64,000 nt of DNA from Dyadobacter sp. CY345 (GCF_021502725.1 NZ_JAKFFS010000006.1:62001-126000), one strand, 5' to 3'. Counted from the stretch's first letter, positions 1 to 8,267 are shown. A program made the numbers and translations. The notes: generated by a model from the sequence alone, not told the origin.

Positions 1-1237
1 TTATCTTTTCAAATAAATACTTCTGCCACCAGCTATCATCAGAATTCAATTCACTTACTTTATTATAGACCTCGAAAATGTCATTTATTATTGGTGCATG
101 ACTGCTGGGGTGGTTTAGATTGGAACCATATCCAATACCAAAATCAGGATCTAGTGCCACAGATAAAGCGACTTCCTCATTATTGTAACGTTCTTTGAAC
201 GTCTTTTTAAACAAAGTCAACTGTTTGCTTTCTTGAAATTCCGTTAAGAATGACAACAGAGAAAGTTGCTTTTGTAGCCCATCTATAATGTTGCTATCAA
301 TTTTATTTACCTGATCTGCAAAAAACATATCTGTTCGTGTCAAACTACCACGCATGCTTAAAATGCCTATTTCGTTTAACTGACGACGCATATTCTCGAA
401 TTTATTAGCTCTATCAGCAGATTCCGAGAATTGACTGTAAAATTTGGTCAGCATAACTACAAGCTCATTTGAGTTTTTAAAACTTTTAAGTCTTTGGATT
501 AATAACTTCAGCGCATCATCTCCAATTACCGATGGTTCTAAATCGAAAACCAAAATTTCACTTTCTATCAGGTTTTCAACAAAACTATGTGCATACTGCG
601 CAGAAACGCCAACGCTTACTAATATACGCACCAATTCTTCAATAGTTGCCCCCTCTGGCTGTATACTTTTTATCACTAAATCAATAAATTCATCCTTCTC
701 AAAATAAGTTAAAAAATATTCCCAGTTCGAACCCTTTCTTTCGATTTCTATATACCTATAGCTATCTCCAACCGCGTATAGTGTAGTATTACGATTTAAT
801 TTTAATTGCTTTCGGAAGTTAGGTTGGGCAATTATCCAATCCCTGATGGATGTAAGCGTATCAATGGTAAATCGTGTATGTTGAGATATTTTTCGATTTG
901 CCAGAAAATTGCTGCTGATAGTTATTTCTCCCGTCGTACAGCCAGCGAAAAGCCCGAATGGAGTACAACGGGTACATAGCCTAACCAAATATTTATATAA
1001 AGTTGATTGCAACTGGTCACATTCTGTTATATCCTTACCTGCTAACCAAAGTACAAAGCGATCATACAAGTCAGGGGATGCAAAGTATATGGCCTCCTGA
1101 GCTAATGCATCGTTCTTATAAAAATCTCTTAGGCATAATGCGAAAGAACGCTCTGATACCTGCTGATGAAATTGATATAATAAATGTATTGGTCGCAATG
1201 GGCGTCGCAACAAAAAGAAACTTAAATGTTTAAACAT
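1..1237 (-). CDS. LanB-type lanthipeptide dehydratase, N-terminal part (runs off left edge)
   Basis: An open minus-strand frame runs from the ATG at 1237 to the window edge without a stop, giving 412 codons; the rest lies to the left. Residues 90-105 read RCTPFGLFAGCTTGEI, the hallmark of the lantibiotic dehydratase N-terminal domain. An earlier ASPDLYDRF stretch (residues 53-61) and a late ALDPDFGIGYG stretch also fit that family. Known members use glutamyl-tRNA to glutamylate Ser/Thr of a precursor peptide and then eliminate glutamate to give dehydroamino acids. Full-length Bacteroidota members are usually about 900-1050 residues, so roughly 40% is visible. A Thr/Ser-rich peptide gene and a receiver-like gene lie just upstream in the same direction, which suggests an operon. 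A peptide aminoacyl-tRNA ligase (PEARL) relative is a possible alternative, because the elimination domain is outside the window. Confidence 0.88.
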   Translation of the reverse strand, partial: MFKHLSFFLLRRPLRPIHLLYQFHQQVSERSFALCLRDFYKNDALAQEAIYFASPDLYDRFVLWLAGKDITECDQLQSTLYKYLVRLCTRCTPFGLFAGCTTGEITISSNFLANRKISQHTRFTIDTLTSIRDWIIAQPNFRKQLKLNRNTTLYAVGDSYRYIEIERKGSNWEYFLTYFEKDEFIDLVIKSIQPEGATIEELVRILVSVGVSAQYAHSFVENLIESEILVFDLEPSVIGDDALKLLIQRLKSFKNSNELVVMLTKFYSQFSESADRANKFENMRRQLNEIGILSMRGSLTRTDMFFADQVNKIDSNIIDGLQKQLSLLSFLTEFQESKQLTLFKKTFKERYNNEEVALSVALDPDFGIGYGSNLNHPSSHAPIINDIFEVYNKVSELNSDDSWWQKYLFEKI

Positions 1238-1281
1238 TGCTTTTAGGTTGGCAGGTAATGAATTTTCTCTTTAAAAAAATT

Positions 1282-1644
1282 TTATTCGTTCTTCCTGAAA
1301 ATGTATAACTCCAATGCCAATTGAAATTCTTTTATGGAATAGGGCTCTAAAAGATAATATACAGGATTAAGGTGATATTTCTTATACAGATAATAGGGGT
1401 AAAAGGATGTTAAAATAAGAAAGTTGCTGCCTCGTAATTCAATTATAAATTTTTCAGACAAACGCATCTTAGGAGGTGGTAAACTAATAAAAATGAGATC
1501 GTAACATTTTGATTGAAGTATAGCCAAGGCTTGTTTCGAAAACGTACCATGCCAAACCAAATCTAAACAATTTGTTCGTCGAACTAAATTAAGTGTAAGG
1601 CTTTCGTTAGAATCCAGCCGCCCAATATGAATACAACGATACAT
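1282..1644 (-). CDS. Degenerate receiver-domain protein (pseudo-receiver), stand-alone
   Basis: This 120-residue protein aligns by eye over its full length with the receiver domain of LytTR response regulators, including the one encoded at 3187-3972. The beta-3 segment LIFISLPPP corresponds to LLFLDVQMP, and YYLLEPYSIKEF to DYLLKPVSFERF. The phospho-acceptor Asp is Ser54, the acidic pair is Gly8-Arg9, and the conserved Lys is Glu100, so classical phosphorylation is not expected. No output domain follows. It starts 7 bases after the candidate precursor peptide gene and ends 44 bases before the dehydratase, so all three are probably co-transcribed. A role as a phosphorylation-independent regulator or protein-binding adaptor is inference. 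Confidence 0.72.
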   Translation of the reverse strand: MYRCIHIGRLDSNESLTLNLVRRTNCLDLVWHGTFSKQALAILQSKCYDLIFISLPPPKMRLSEKFIIELRGSNFLILTSFYPYYLYKKYHLNPVYYLLEPYSIKEFQLALELYIFRKNE

Positions 1645-1651
1645 TAGCTAG

Positions 1652-1801
1652 CTAGAATATACAAGTAAGACTTGTGAATATAATTGTGGTTGTTTCCGTG
1701 GTACCAGATTGCGCGTTGATATTGAAATTAATTATTTTCCCCTTTTTTAACACTGGCTGCTTATTATTCGTTGAAGCGATCATAATTTTTTTTTGATTCA
1801 T
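1652..1801 (-). CDS. Candidate RiPP (lanthipeptide-like) precursor peptide, 49 aa
   Basis: A 49-codon ORF starts with ATG at 1799-1801 and stops with TAG at 1652-1654. The N-terminal part is Lys/Asn/Ile-rich and leader-like (for example LKKGKIINFNIN at residues 18-29). The C-terminal part is packed with Ser/Thr: Ser32, Thr34, Thr35, Thr37-39, Thr43, Ser44 and Thr46, with a single Cys47 two residues before the end. That is the composition expected of a dehydratase substrate that can form one (methyl)lanthionine ring. It lies directly upstream of the pseudo-receiver and the LanB-type gene on the same strand. No GG cleavage motif is seen and there is only one Cys, so the final product could be a linear dehydrated peptide. 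I recognise no known family; the call rests on size, composition and context. Confidence 0.62.
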   Translation of the reverse strand: MNQKKIMIASTNNKQPVLKKGKIINFNINAQSGTTETTTIIFTSLTCIF

Positions 1802-1972
1802 GACGTTGAGAGTTTTTAGTTTGTTAAATCAGGCATAGAAAAATTCCTCTACCTGAAATAAAGATATAAGCTAAAACCACATGATTTTTCACGTTTCGAT
1901 AAAGAGTACAACATTTTCGACGAGTTTAATGAAATGATAGATGAATAGATAAAGCTTTTATTTTATCCGGAC
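1802..1972 (-). other. Intergenic leader of the putative RiPP operon
   Basis: These 171 bases separate the histidine kinase stop from the candidate precursor gene on the same strand. They are AT-rich, hold only trivial ORFs, and show no convincing terminator hairpin after the kinase. Weak -7-like strings such as TATCTTTA can be read on the minus strand, but none matches TAnnTTTG exactly. The peptide operon may have its own promoter here or be read through from the kinase. Confidence 0.3.
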
Positions 1973-3178
1973 TTAAAAGTTTATATATAAAGAACTATGA
2001 TAACTATCCTCGGATTCTTTCATTTCAATCTGATGCTTACCGGGATAAAATAGTTGCAATCTTTTCTTCATATTTTGAAGACCAATGCCGCCCTGAGACT
2101 TATCAAGTTCTTCAAAGGCCCGGTCATCCTGCGCAGAAAGACTGTTTTCTACCGTGAAATACAAACCTTGTGCATCCACGTCCACAAATATACGCACGTA
2201 ACAATTTGCTATGGTGTCCTGTATCCCGTGCTTAAAGGCATTTTCTACAAATGAAATAAGCAGTAATGGAGGAATTTGTAAATCTTCCGGCGATCCCTGT
2301 AGATGGTAGGAAATTTCCACCTGATCCGAGTGACGAAATCGTTCCAGATCCAGATAGTTGGTTATATACCGCAGCTCATCGCGCAAAAAGACTATATCTT
2401 CGTTCGTATTGTATAGACTGTAGCGCATCAATTCAGATAATTTCAAAACCAACGTGGTCGCCTCCTGGTTGGTATCCAGCGTGCGCAGGTATATACTATT
2501 AAGGATATTAAAAAGAAAATGCGGGTTAATCTGAGATTTTAAAAAGTTTAGTTCCAACGATAAATTGTCCCGCTGCAACGCCATAGCTTTACTTTCCAGG
2601 GTAAGGTTATGCTTTTCCAGTTGCAATTTTTCATTTTCCAGCTGCAGTTTATCGCGTTCCAGTCTTAGCTCACGTCTTAAAGAGATCAATATGTCTTTTA
2701 TTAATTTAAACAAAAGCATGATGCTGACCACAAAAAAAGACCATGCATAGGTAAAATGCCAGATATTGAAATCTTTGAACACACCTAGCAGCCCGTTTGG
2801 CTCAAAGTATCTGACCCATAATTTCTGAATATAAGAAGGGTTGAGCGAATTACCATTAGAAAACTGCTTTAAATAGCAAAGCTCAAGATAATTTATAATA
2901 TGGGCTGCATTTAGCAGGACAAACAAAATAAGTATAACCGGTAAAAATTTTTTCCGGTACAGGTATTGCGGGAATACATAACCTCCAAGAATGTAATAAA
3001 CAACCATCGTCTGTCCATATACGACCAGACAGGCGTGGTTGGAAACGTATTCTGTATCCTGAAGGAGTTTGGAAATAAAAAAATACTTCAAAAACAACCA
3101 GGGTAAAATCCATAATACGGCGGTCAGTAGCAAACCTCCCAGGCGGTCTGATTTAAGTTCCGGTAGAAATTTTACCAT
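1973..3178 (-). CDS. LytS/YehU-type membrane sensor histidine kinase
   Basis: A 401-residue sensor kinase. The N-terminal half has about four hydrophobic segments (near residues 13-36, 50-70, 78-97 and 140-165), then a highly charged heptad stretch (about 166-212) that should form a coiled-coil signalling helix. The His_kinase (PF06580) core begins with QINPHFLFN, so His220 is the likely phosphorylated residue. The ATP-binding part has an N-box with FVENAFKHG (Asn313) and a GGIGLQNM glycine motif near 363-370. It begins 8 bases after the stop of the LytTR regulator gene, and the two form an operon in the usual Bacteroidota order. The short input domain lacks a recognisable periplasmic ligand-binding fold. 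The position just upstream of the RiPP-like genes suggests, without proof, that this pair controls them. Confidence 0.93.
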   Translation of the reverse strand: MVKFLPELKSDRLGGLLLTAVLWILPWLFLKYFFISKLLQDTEYVSNHACLVVYGQTMVVYYILGGYVFPQYLYRKKFLPVILILFVLLNAAHIINYLELCYLKQFSNGNSLNPSYIQKLWVRYFEPNGLLGVFKDFNIWHFTYAWSFFVVSIMLLFKLIKDILISLRRELRLERDKLQLENEKLQLEKHNLTLESKAMALQRDNLSLELNFLKSQINPHFLFNILNSIYLRTLDTNQEATTLVLKLSELMRYSLYNTNEDIVFLRDELRYITNYLDLERFRHSDQVEISYHLQGSPEDLQIPPLLLISFVENAFKHGIQDTIANCYVRIFVDVDAQGLYFTVENSLSAQDDRAFEELDKSQGGIGLQNMKKRLQLFYPGKHQIEMKESEDSYHSSLYINF

Positions 3179-3186
3179 AACTCCTG

Positions 3187-3972
3187 TTATTTCTTATGTG
3201 TATTCATGAAAACCTGAACGACTTCACGGTATGTAATACCAATATCAATTTTTTTCCCGTTTTCAATGGTAATTTCATTTCCATCGATTTCCATGATCGC
3301 ACTTTCTTTAATGATATAGGACCGGCTAATCCGTAAAAATCTGTCCGAAGGAAGCAACTCCGCCATTTTCGTTAAAGTTCCGTGCGCCACAACCATCCTT
3401 TGTTTTAAGTAAATTTTCATGTAATCCTTCATGGACTCGATGTAGATGATTTCATTTATTTCCACCCGGACCAGTTTTGTCCCTTGTTTGACCAGAATAA
3501 ATTCCTGTGCAGGTTTCCGGGCAGTTAAATTATCCAGTTCTATTTCAGCTAAATTAGAGATGAGATCGTTTTTTGTAGTCTGTGCTCTGATCACTTCCTT
3601 TTCCGTATCTACATGTCTTTCAAGTCGGCCAATGGCCTTTAAAAATCTTTCAAAGGAAACTGGTTTTAATAAATAGTCCAACACCTGATGCTCAAATCCT
3701 TCTAACGCAAACTGAGCAAATGCGGTCACCATGATAATTTGGGGCTTAGTTCCGCTAAGACTTCGGATGAATTCAAATCCTCCGATTTTAGGCATTTGAA
3801 CATCGAGAAATAATAAATCAGGATGAAGCTTCTGAATCTCAAATAAGGCTTCAACCGGGTTACCGGATTCACCGCATACAGTAAGAAATGGAATCATCTC
3901 CACGAATTTTTTTATTACTTCGCGGGAATCGCGTTCATCATCAATAATATAGCAGCTAATAATATTTTGCAT
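3187..3972 (-). CDS. LytTR-family response regulator
   Basis: A 261-residue regulator with an N-terminal receiver and a C-terminal LytTR DNA-binding domain. The receiver has the acidic pair Asp11-Asp12, phospho-acceptor Asp57 in LFLDVQMP, Thr83 and Lys103 in LLKP, so it should be active. The LytTR domain covers about residues 155-258 and contains the typical IIYIESMKDYMKIYL and FLRISRSYII stretches. It is the first gene of a pair with the LytS-type kinase (8-base gap), its expected partner. LytTR proteins bind direct repeats upstream of their targets; no repeat could be assigned with confidence near 1802-1972. The intact receiver gives a useful reference for the degenerate one encoded at 1282-1644. 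Confidence 0.94.
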   Translation of the reverse strand: MQNIISCYIIDDERDSREVIKKFVEMIPFLTVCGESGNPVEALFEIQKLHPDLLFLDVQMPKIGGFEFIRSLSGTKPQIIMVTAFAQFALEGFEHQVLDYLLKPVSFERFLKAIGRLERHVDTEKEVIRAQTTKNDLISNLAEIELDNLTARKPAQEFILVKQGTKLVRVEINEIIYIESMKDYMKIYLKQRMVVAHGTLTKMAELLPSDRFLRISRSYIIKESAIMEIDGNEITIENGKKIDIGITYREVVQVFMNTHKK

Positions 3973-4512
3973 AACGTTACTACTTCCAGGTATTATGAAT
4001 GGATCATTCCATTACTTATTGTAAAAGAATGTAAATTATAATAAACAATCAGTAACAAAAAAATCTTGCTGCGAAATCTACCGCATCAGCCTATGGCCGA
4101 ATCCGCGGAGATAAGGAAATCCGTTTCCTGTCCGAATTGATCGTTCGTCGCTTCGTCGAAAAACTATTCGTATTTGACGAATATTCATTATGATAAATCG
4201 CCTGGATTTTTAACTTTTCCTCCTAGCAGTTACATTAGCAAAATTGCCTATGAGCGCTATAATGGCAATTAAGACGAAGATTGAAGATATACTCAGGAAT
4301 AGGTAACATACTAATCTTGTCATTAAAGGTCATCCCAAATTACCGTCTATATTATCGCCGGTTTGATCAAAAAATAAGTCCAGGAAAATTAACTCTGTTA
4401 TAATCATTCAATATCTTGATGAAAATGAGATATTCCATCATCTGCTTGCTCAATAGCGTTACAAATTCTAACAACATTTTATCTTATATCCTTTTTTGCT
4501 TAACCGGAAACC
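3973..4512. other. 540-base intergenic region
   Basis: This gap separates the divergent LytTR regulator and frameshifted barrel gene. It is AT-rich and should hold the promoter of the regulator/kinase pair, but no clean TTTG/TAnnTTTG pair was found. A cluster of TTCG/TCGTC repeats lies near 4140-4185. Only trivial ORFs are present. Confidence 0.4.
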
Positions 4513-5126
4513 ATGAAAAAAATTATATTGCTTATATCACTACTGCTTAACGCACCTTTTGTATCAGGACAAAATAAAATTGATTTTAAGGTGCATGCTG
4601 GTGTGGATTATCGCATCTCAAAGGGGGCAATACTGGCGTATCTGCCAACTCCGATCTCAAATTAGGTTTTACCGGCGGCATTGGTTTGACGTTGCCAATA
4701 ACTAAAATGTGGTTCATCCAGCCGGAAATAAATTATCAAAATTTAGGCGGCGGTAGAGATAAGACAGCAATAATTCCGTTGCAAGACTATAAAAAGTTTA
4801 CGCTACAATATGTAAGCATTCCGATGTTGGTCAAATTTAAAATACCTCAAACGGGTCTTGCCCTATATGCCGGCCCTCAATACGGATTTCTGTTCAGCAA
4901 AAAGCTAAAAACTGCTTCCGACAATTTCGTGGGAACAGATAAACTGGGCAAGAGTGATATTTCAGCAGTAATTGGGACAGAATATTTTTTTCAGTTAGGT
5001 GGTGGGAATCAAATTGGACTTACCGGGCGGTATCAGTTTAGTCTTGACAATATCGACAATTTTAACGACGACGAGCTCTATATTAAGAATAGGGTATTTT
5101 CGCTAACCTTAGCATATCGCTTTTAA
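4513..5126 (+). pseudogene. PorT-type outer-membrane beta-barrel protein, frameshifted
   Basis: The ATG at 4513 opens a typical signal peptide ending near SGQNK and a barrel start, but this frame stops at the TAG at 4673-4675. The remaining barrel (LPITKMWFIQPEINYQNL and onward, ending in LTLAYRF) continues in another frame to the stop at 5126. Adding one G to the run of five G at 4623-4627 restores a single frame that reads KGGNTGVSANSDLKLG across the junction, about 205 residues in total. The family (PF13568-like) is abundant in Bacteroidota as small outer-membrane barrels of unknown cargo. A one-base loss in a homopolymer may be a real mutation or a sequencing error; the nearby decayed gene makes real decay plausible. 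Confidence 0.75.
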
Positions 5127-5421
5127 AGAAAAGTCAATAATAAATATTACTTATTGTTTATAGGTATACTGGTATATTAAAAATAATGTCCCCCAGGAAT
5201 TACTTATTATCCAAACATTTACTCAGAAAACAGATATATTCTCTACGTTCAACTTAGAATTCTTATTTTTAGTATTGACGGTATTGATTTAATTTATTAT
5301 TCTCCGACAAATTCAATTTGTAAAAAACCGTGAATACAAATTCTATTGAATTCTGTGGATTTATAGCAAAAGCTCAATTGAGGTGTGATCATAAATGGGT
5401 CATTCCTTTACTTACACAAAG

Positions 5422-6552
5422 CTATTTGGTGAGAATTTGATCTAATTTTGATTTTAAAGCATCCGGTTTTAGATCTTTTGCTAAGATAACTCCATCTGGT
5501 CCAATCAGATAATTTTTGGGGATAGCCTGGACATTATATAGCGATGATGCTTCGTTCGCCCAGCCCTTTAGATCCGAAAGTTGTGTCCACGTTAAGCCAT
5601 CTTTCACTATGGCATTTAACCAAGCTCCTTTACTTTTTTGCTGATCTAGCGAAACACCAATTATTGTAAAATTTCTGTTATTAAATTCTTTGAAGGTCGT
5701 GACCAGATTTGGATGTTCCGCCCGGCAGGGTCCACACCAGCTTGCCCAAAAATCAAGAAGCACATATTTTCCTCTAAAGTCTGTTAATGCTACAAGCTTC
5801 CCGGAGGTGTCTGACTTGGTAAAATTAGGTGCCAACACTCCGACGCTAGTCTGAGAAAGCTTAGTAAGTATTTTTTTATATTCTTTCCCGAACGGACTAT
5901 TTTGAACGGATTCAGTTAAGCTTTCGAACAAAATTTTGAGTTTTGCAGGATTGGGAGCAGATCCGCCGAGTGACTGAATAGCTTCAATGCTTATAGGACT
6001 GTCTGGCATTTTACGAATAAATTCTTTGTATACTTCATTCCGTTCTATACCAACAATTTCTTTTTTCAGCTCCCAATCTTTTTCGAACGATTTTTTTATC
6101 TGCATTTTCCGGCAATGCCTTTCGAGCTGTATAATAATCTCTATAAATTGCATCACGTTTCTGGTTGACGGGGATGAAGCTTTTTTAACAGCTGGTCGAA
6201 ATCCTTGTTAAGAGAGCCAGCAACCACAGTTGCGTTGGTTAATGAATCAAGACTTTGATTTGAATTGTTCCTGATTCTATAAAAAACTCGAGAATATTAT
6301 AACTAGGCTTGGTGTATAGAATTGCTTTGGCTGGCAATTTGATATTACCACGAAAAACAAATTCACCATTTTAATTTCTATGGAATCCTTTACCCCACCG
6401 ATGTTAGAAGGATCCTGATACCACAGCATCGCTTTATCTTGTTTTTTTAAGGGATTTATTTTGGCCTCAACAACAAACGATTAGCCCTGAGCTAAAATCA
6501 TTGTAGGCAATAACGTCACGCTTAATATGCCTGTAAACAGGATTCGGCAGAT
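5422..6552 (-). pseudogene. DUF4369/TlpA-like thiol-disulfide oxidoreductase, broken
   Basis: The intact 3' part (5422-6156 frame) encodes a periplasmic TlpA-type thioredoxin domain with the redox motif WCGPC in LLDFWASWCGPCRAEHP. Upstream, minus-strand pieces in different frames still read as the DUF4369 N-terminal domain. First comes a hydrophobic signal sequence ending ILAQG, then an in-frame TAA, then SFVVEAKINPLKKQDKAMLW, then a frame change into EFVFRGNIKLPAKAILY and ILEFFIESG. Two or more further frame changes follow near 6100-6260. Intact relatives are roughly 370-390 residues and act as membrane-tethered or periplasmic thiol-disulfide exchange proteins. The ATG at 6156 is therefore probably not an ancestral start. 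At least one stop and about three frameshifts point to true decay rather than sequencing error. Confidence 0.8.
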
Positions 6553-6998
6553 TAAATATAAATGTCACACCGTGTTACTTTATGTGAGAAATACATTAAT
6601 GAAATCTAGTCAATTATATTGTAATTTATAAACAATTTGTATAAATAAAATTACTTAACCTTGCCTGTTTGCCGATAATCGACAGGGTGAATATTTAGTA
6701 TTGGATAGGTTGTTGTCGCAATCTGAACACGGATAACAGTCTGGAACCAGACGAAAAGGTGAATTTTGCTACTTTTAAGAAACATTCTCTTCTAGACGAT
6801 TTACCGCGATGTTGGCTTTCCTTGAATCCAGCGATTCAATAACAGGCTCTATTCTGAATCTAAAATCCTAAATTAGTGCTATTCTGGTTTAAGATTTGAG
6901 CACGCACGCAGGCTTTAAAATATTTAGGATACCATATAGCTTATTTAAAACAACCCAGCCGCACGTTTAGCAGTCAGTGCAAACGAAAGTTACAAAGT
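6553..6998. other. Non-coding, AT-rich stretch between pseudogene and integrative element
   Basis: No credible ORF, RNA gene or repeat was recognised here. It probably contains the left junction of the small integrative element, but no copy of the tRNA-Lys 3' end or of the repeats near the integrase was found by eye. Confidence 0.4.
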
Positions 6999-7104
6999 AA
7001 AAAATGACGGCTTCAAGTCCATCCTTCTATTTACCGCGGTAGTCACCGCTCCTTAAACCGCAGGCTGAACTTGCAGCCAGGGGGCAGAGGCCCCGTCATT
7101 TTTT
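6999..7104 (+). ncRNA. Structured leader upstream of ardA (possible attenuator or small RNA)
   Basis: AAAAAATGACGG at 6999-7010 is perfectly complementary to CCGTCATTTTTT at 7093-7104. Just inside the 3' arm, GGGGC-AGAG-GCCCC (7081-7094) forms a GC-rich hairpin followed by GTCATTTTTT, which looks like an intrinsic terminator. The long-range pairing and the terminator hairpin share bases and cannot form together. This is what a transcription attenuator shows, or alternatively a compact small RNA closed by its own ends. It ends 67 bases before the ardA start. The pairing is direct observation; the function is inference. Confidence 0.45.
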
Positions 7105-7171
7105 CTTTGAGTTGAAGGCAGCGATTGCCCTGAGCACCAAGCCGGGCTTAACCACTTAAAGCCTTTCGATT

Positions 7172-7741
7172 ATGAAACTTTCAGAAAACACTCCAAAAAT
7201 CTATGTTGGTACTTATGGAATGTACAACAATGGATCCCTGTATGGTAAATGGTTCGACCTTTCAGACTACACCGATACAGAAGAATTTCTAAGGGACTGT
7301 TATGAGTACCATAGAAACGAATTCTTCAGCAACGGCTGCCGACCAGAATTAATGTTTCAAGATTGGGAGAATATCCCGGATATGCTGATCAGTGAGTCAA
7401 GTCTTCATGAAAACGCATTCAAATATTTTGAAGCCATTTCTGAAATGGATGACGATAGTGCTGATGCTTTTCAGATCTACTGTACACAGATTGTCAACTG
7501 GCCATACAATGGAAATGATCTTTCCGAAACACTGGAAGGCTTTCAAGAATCTTATCAAGGATATTTCGGAAAAGGGAATGATCCCAAAACAGATTTTGCT
7601 TACCAATATATAGAAGACACAGGACTTCTTTCTGGAGCTCCTGAAAGCCTTGAACGATACTTCGACTACGAAGCATACGGAAGAGACTTGTTCTTGGAAG
7701 GATACTCAGAGTATGAAGGATATGTTTTTATAGATCAATAA
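7172..7741 (+). CDS. ardA: Antirestriction protein ArdA
   Basis: A 189-residue very acidic protein. It opens with PKIYVGTYGMYNNGSLYGKWFDL and continues with a DTEEFL stretch and the MFQDWENIP motif. These are the usual signatures of ArdA, a DNA-mimic dimer that blocks type I restriction-modification enzymes during entry of mobile DNA. Length and order match the family (about 165-190 residues). It lies downstream of a structured leader and is followed by a clear hairpin terminator (7751-7774), so it is probably a single-gene unit. ArdA genes are typical of conjugative and integrative elements, supporting the mobile-element call. Confidence 0.93.
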   Translation: MKLSENTPKIYVGTYGMYNNGSLYGKWFDLSDYTDTEEFLRDCYEYHRNEFFSNGCRPELMFQDWENIPDMLISESSLHENAFKYFEAISEMDDDSADAFQIYCTQIVNWPYNGNDLSETLEGFQESYQGYFGKGNDPKTDFAYQYIEDTGLLSGAPESLERYFDYEAYGRDLFLEGYSEYEGYVFIDQ

Positions 7742-7750
7742 ACGATTTAT

Positions 7751-7774
7751 GAGCCGCTGAAAACCCAGCGGCTC
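7751..7774 (+). terminator. Intrinsic terminator after ardA
   Basis: GAGCCGCTG and CAGCGGCTC pair perfectly around a six-base AAAACC loop, 9 bases after the ardA stop, and are followed by a short T-containing tail. Confidence 0.75.
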
Positions 7775-7935
7775 TTCATTGTTCCTTCTTTTTCTTCCGA
7801 AAAGAACTTTAGGAAGCTTTCCTAAAAAACACTTTTTTACTTTTAGCGGGTTAAATATCTTCTGACAAAGTGTGAGCTGTAACTTACCTCGCCTGAAAGC
7901 CAGCTTAATCTATTCAATCATTAAACTGTAAAGAA

Positions 7936-8259
7936 ATGACCACGAAGGGAAAGGAAAGTGAGAAAAGAGATGTCATGTTCAGAGACCAGCTTGTCACGGC
8001 AGCCGACCTTGAAAATTTCAAGAACGATATGCTCGAAGCAATTCAGAAGATGATTAAAAGTGATCAGGGGCTACCAGCTAAAAAATGGTTAAAATCCAGT
8101 GAGGTCAGAAAAATGCTTGATATCTCACCAGGGAAATTGCATATGCTGCGGGCAAGTCGAACGCTAGCCTTTATGCGGCTCGGCGGCGTAATCTATTATG
8201 ACCGGGAAGACATCATTAAGATGTTTGAAAATAACAAGACACCGGTTTCCAAAAATTAA
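7936..8259 (+). CDS. Excisionase-like helix-turn-helix protein of mobile elements
   Basis: A 107-residue protein. Residues 1-48 are charged and probably helical. Residues 50-92 form a winged-helix or MerR-like DNA-binding unit (KKWLKSSEVRKMLDISPGKLHMLR, then LGGVIYYDREDIIKMF). The same arrangement is seen in helix-turn-helix proteins of Bacteroides conjugative transposons and integrative elements, where they act as excision or transcription factors. It lies between ardA and a small ORF, on the strand opposite the integrase. A role in excision is inferred from family and position. Confidence 0.82.
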   Translation: MTTKGKESEKRDVMFRDQLVTAADLENFKNDMLEAIQKMIKSDQGLPAKKWLKSSEVRKMLDISPGKLHMLRASRTLAFMRLGGVIYYDREDIIKMFENNKTPVSKN

Positions 8260-8267
8260 ATTAGCAA

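Noticed and set aside
444-1233. Three plus-strand ORFs (444-707, 909-1100, 1003-1233) in the first 1.3 kb
   Set aside because: They lie antisense to the LanB-type frame, which has strong family motifs and stays open across the whole region.
4240-4320. Short ORF beginning ATGAGCGCTATAATGGC near 4250
   Set aside because: Only 18 codons, no conserved feature, in an intergenic region with many chance ORFs.
6553-7171. Search for a repeated tRNA-Lys 3' end or 11-mer as the left attachment site
   Set aside because: No copy of the tRNA end or of GGTGACCGAAT could be found by eye in this stretch, so no att site is called.
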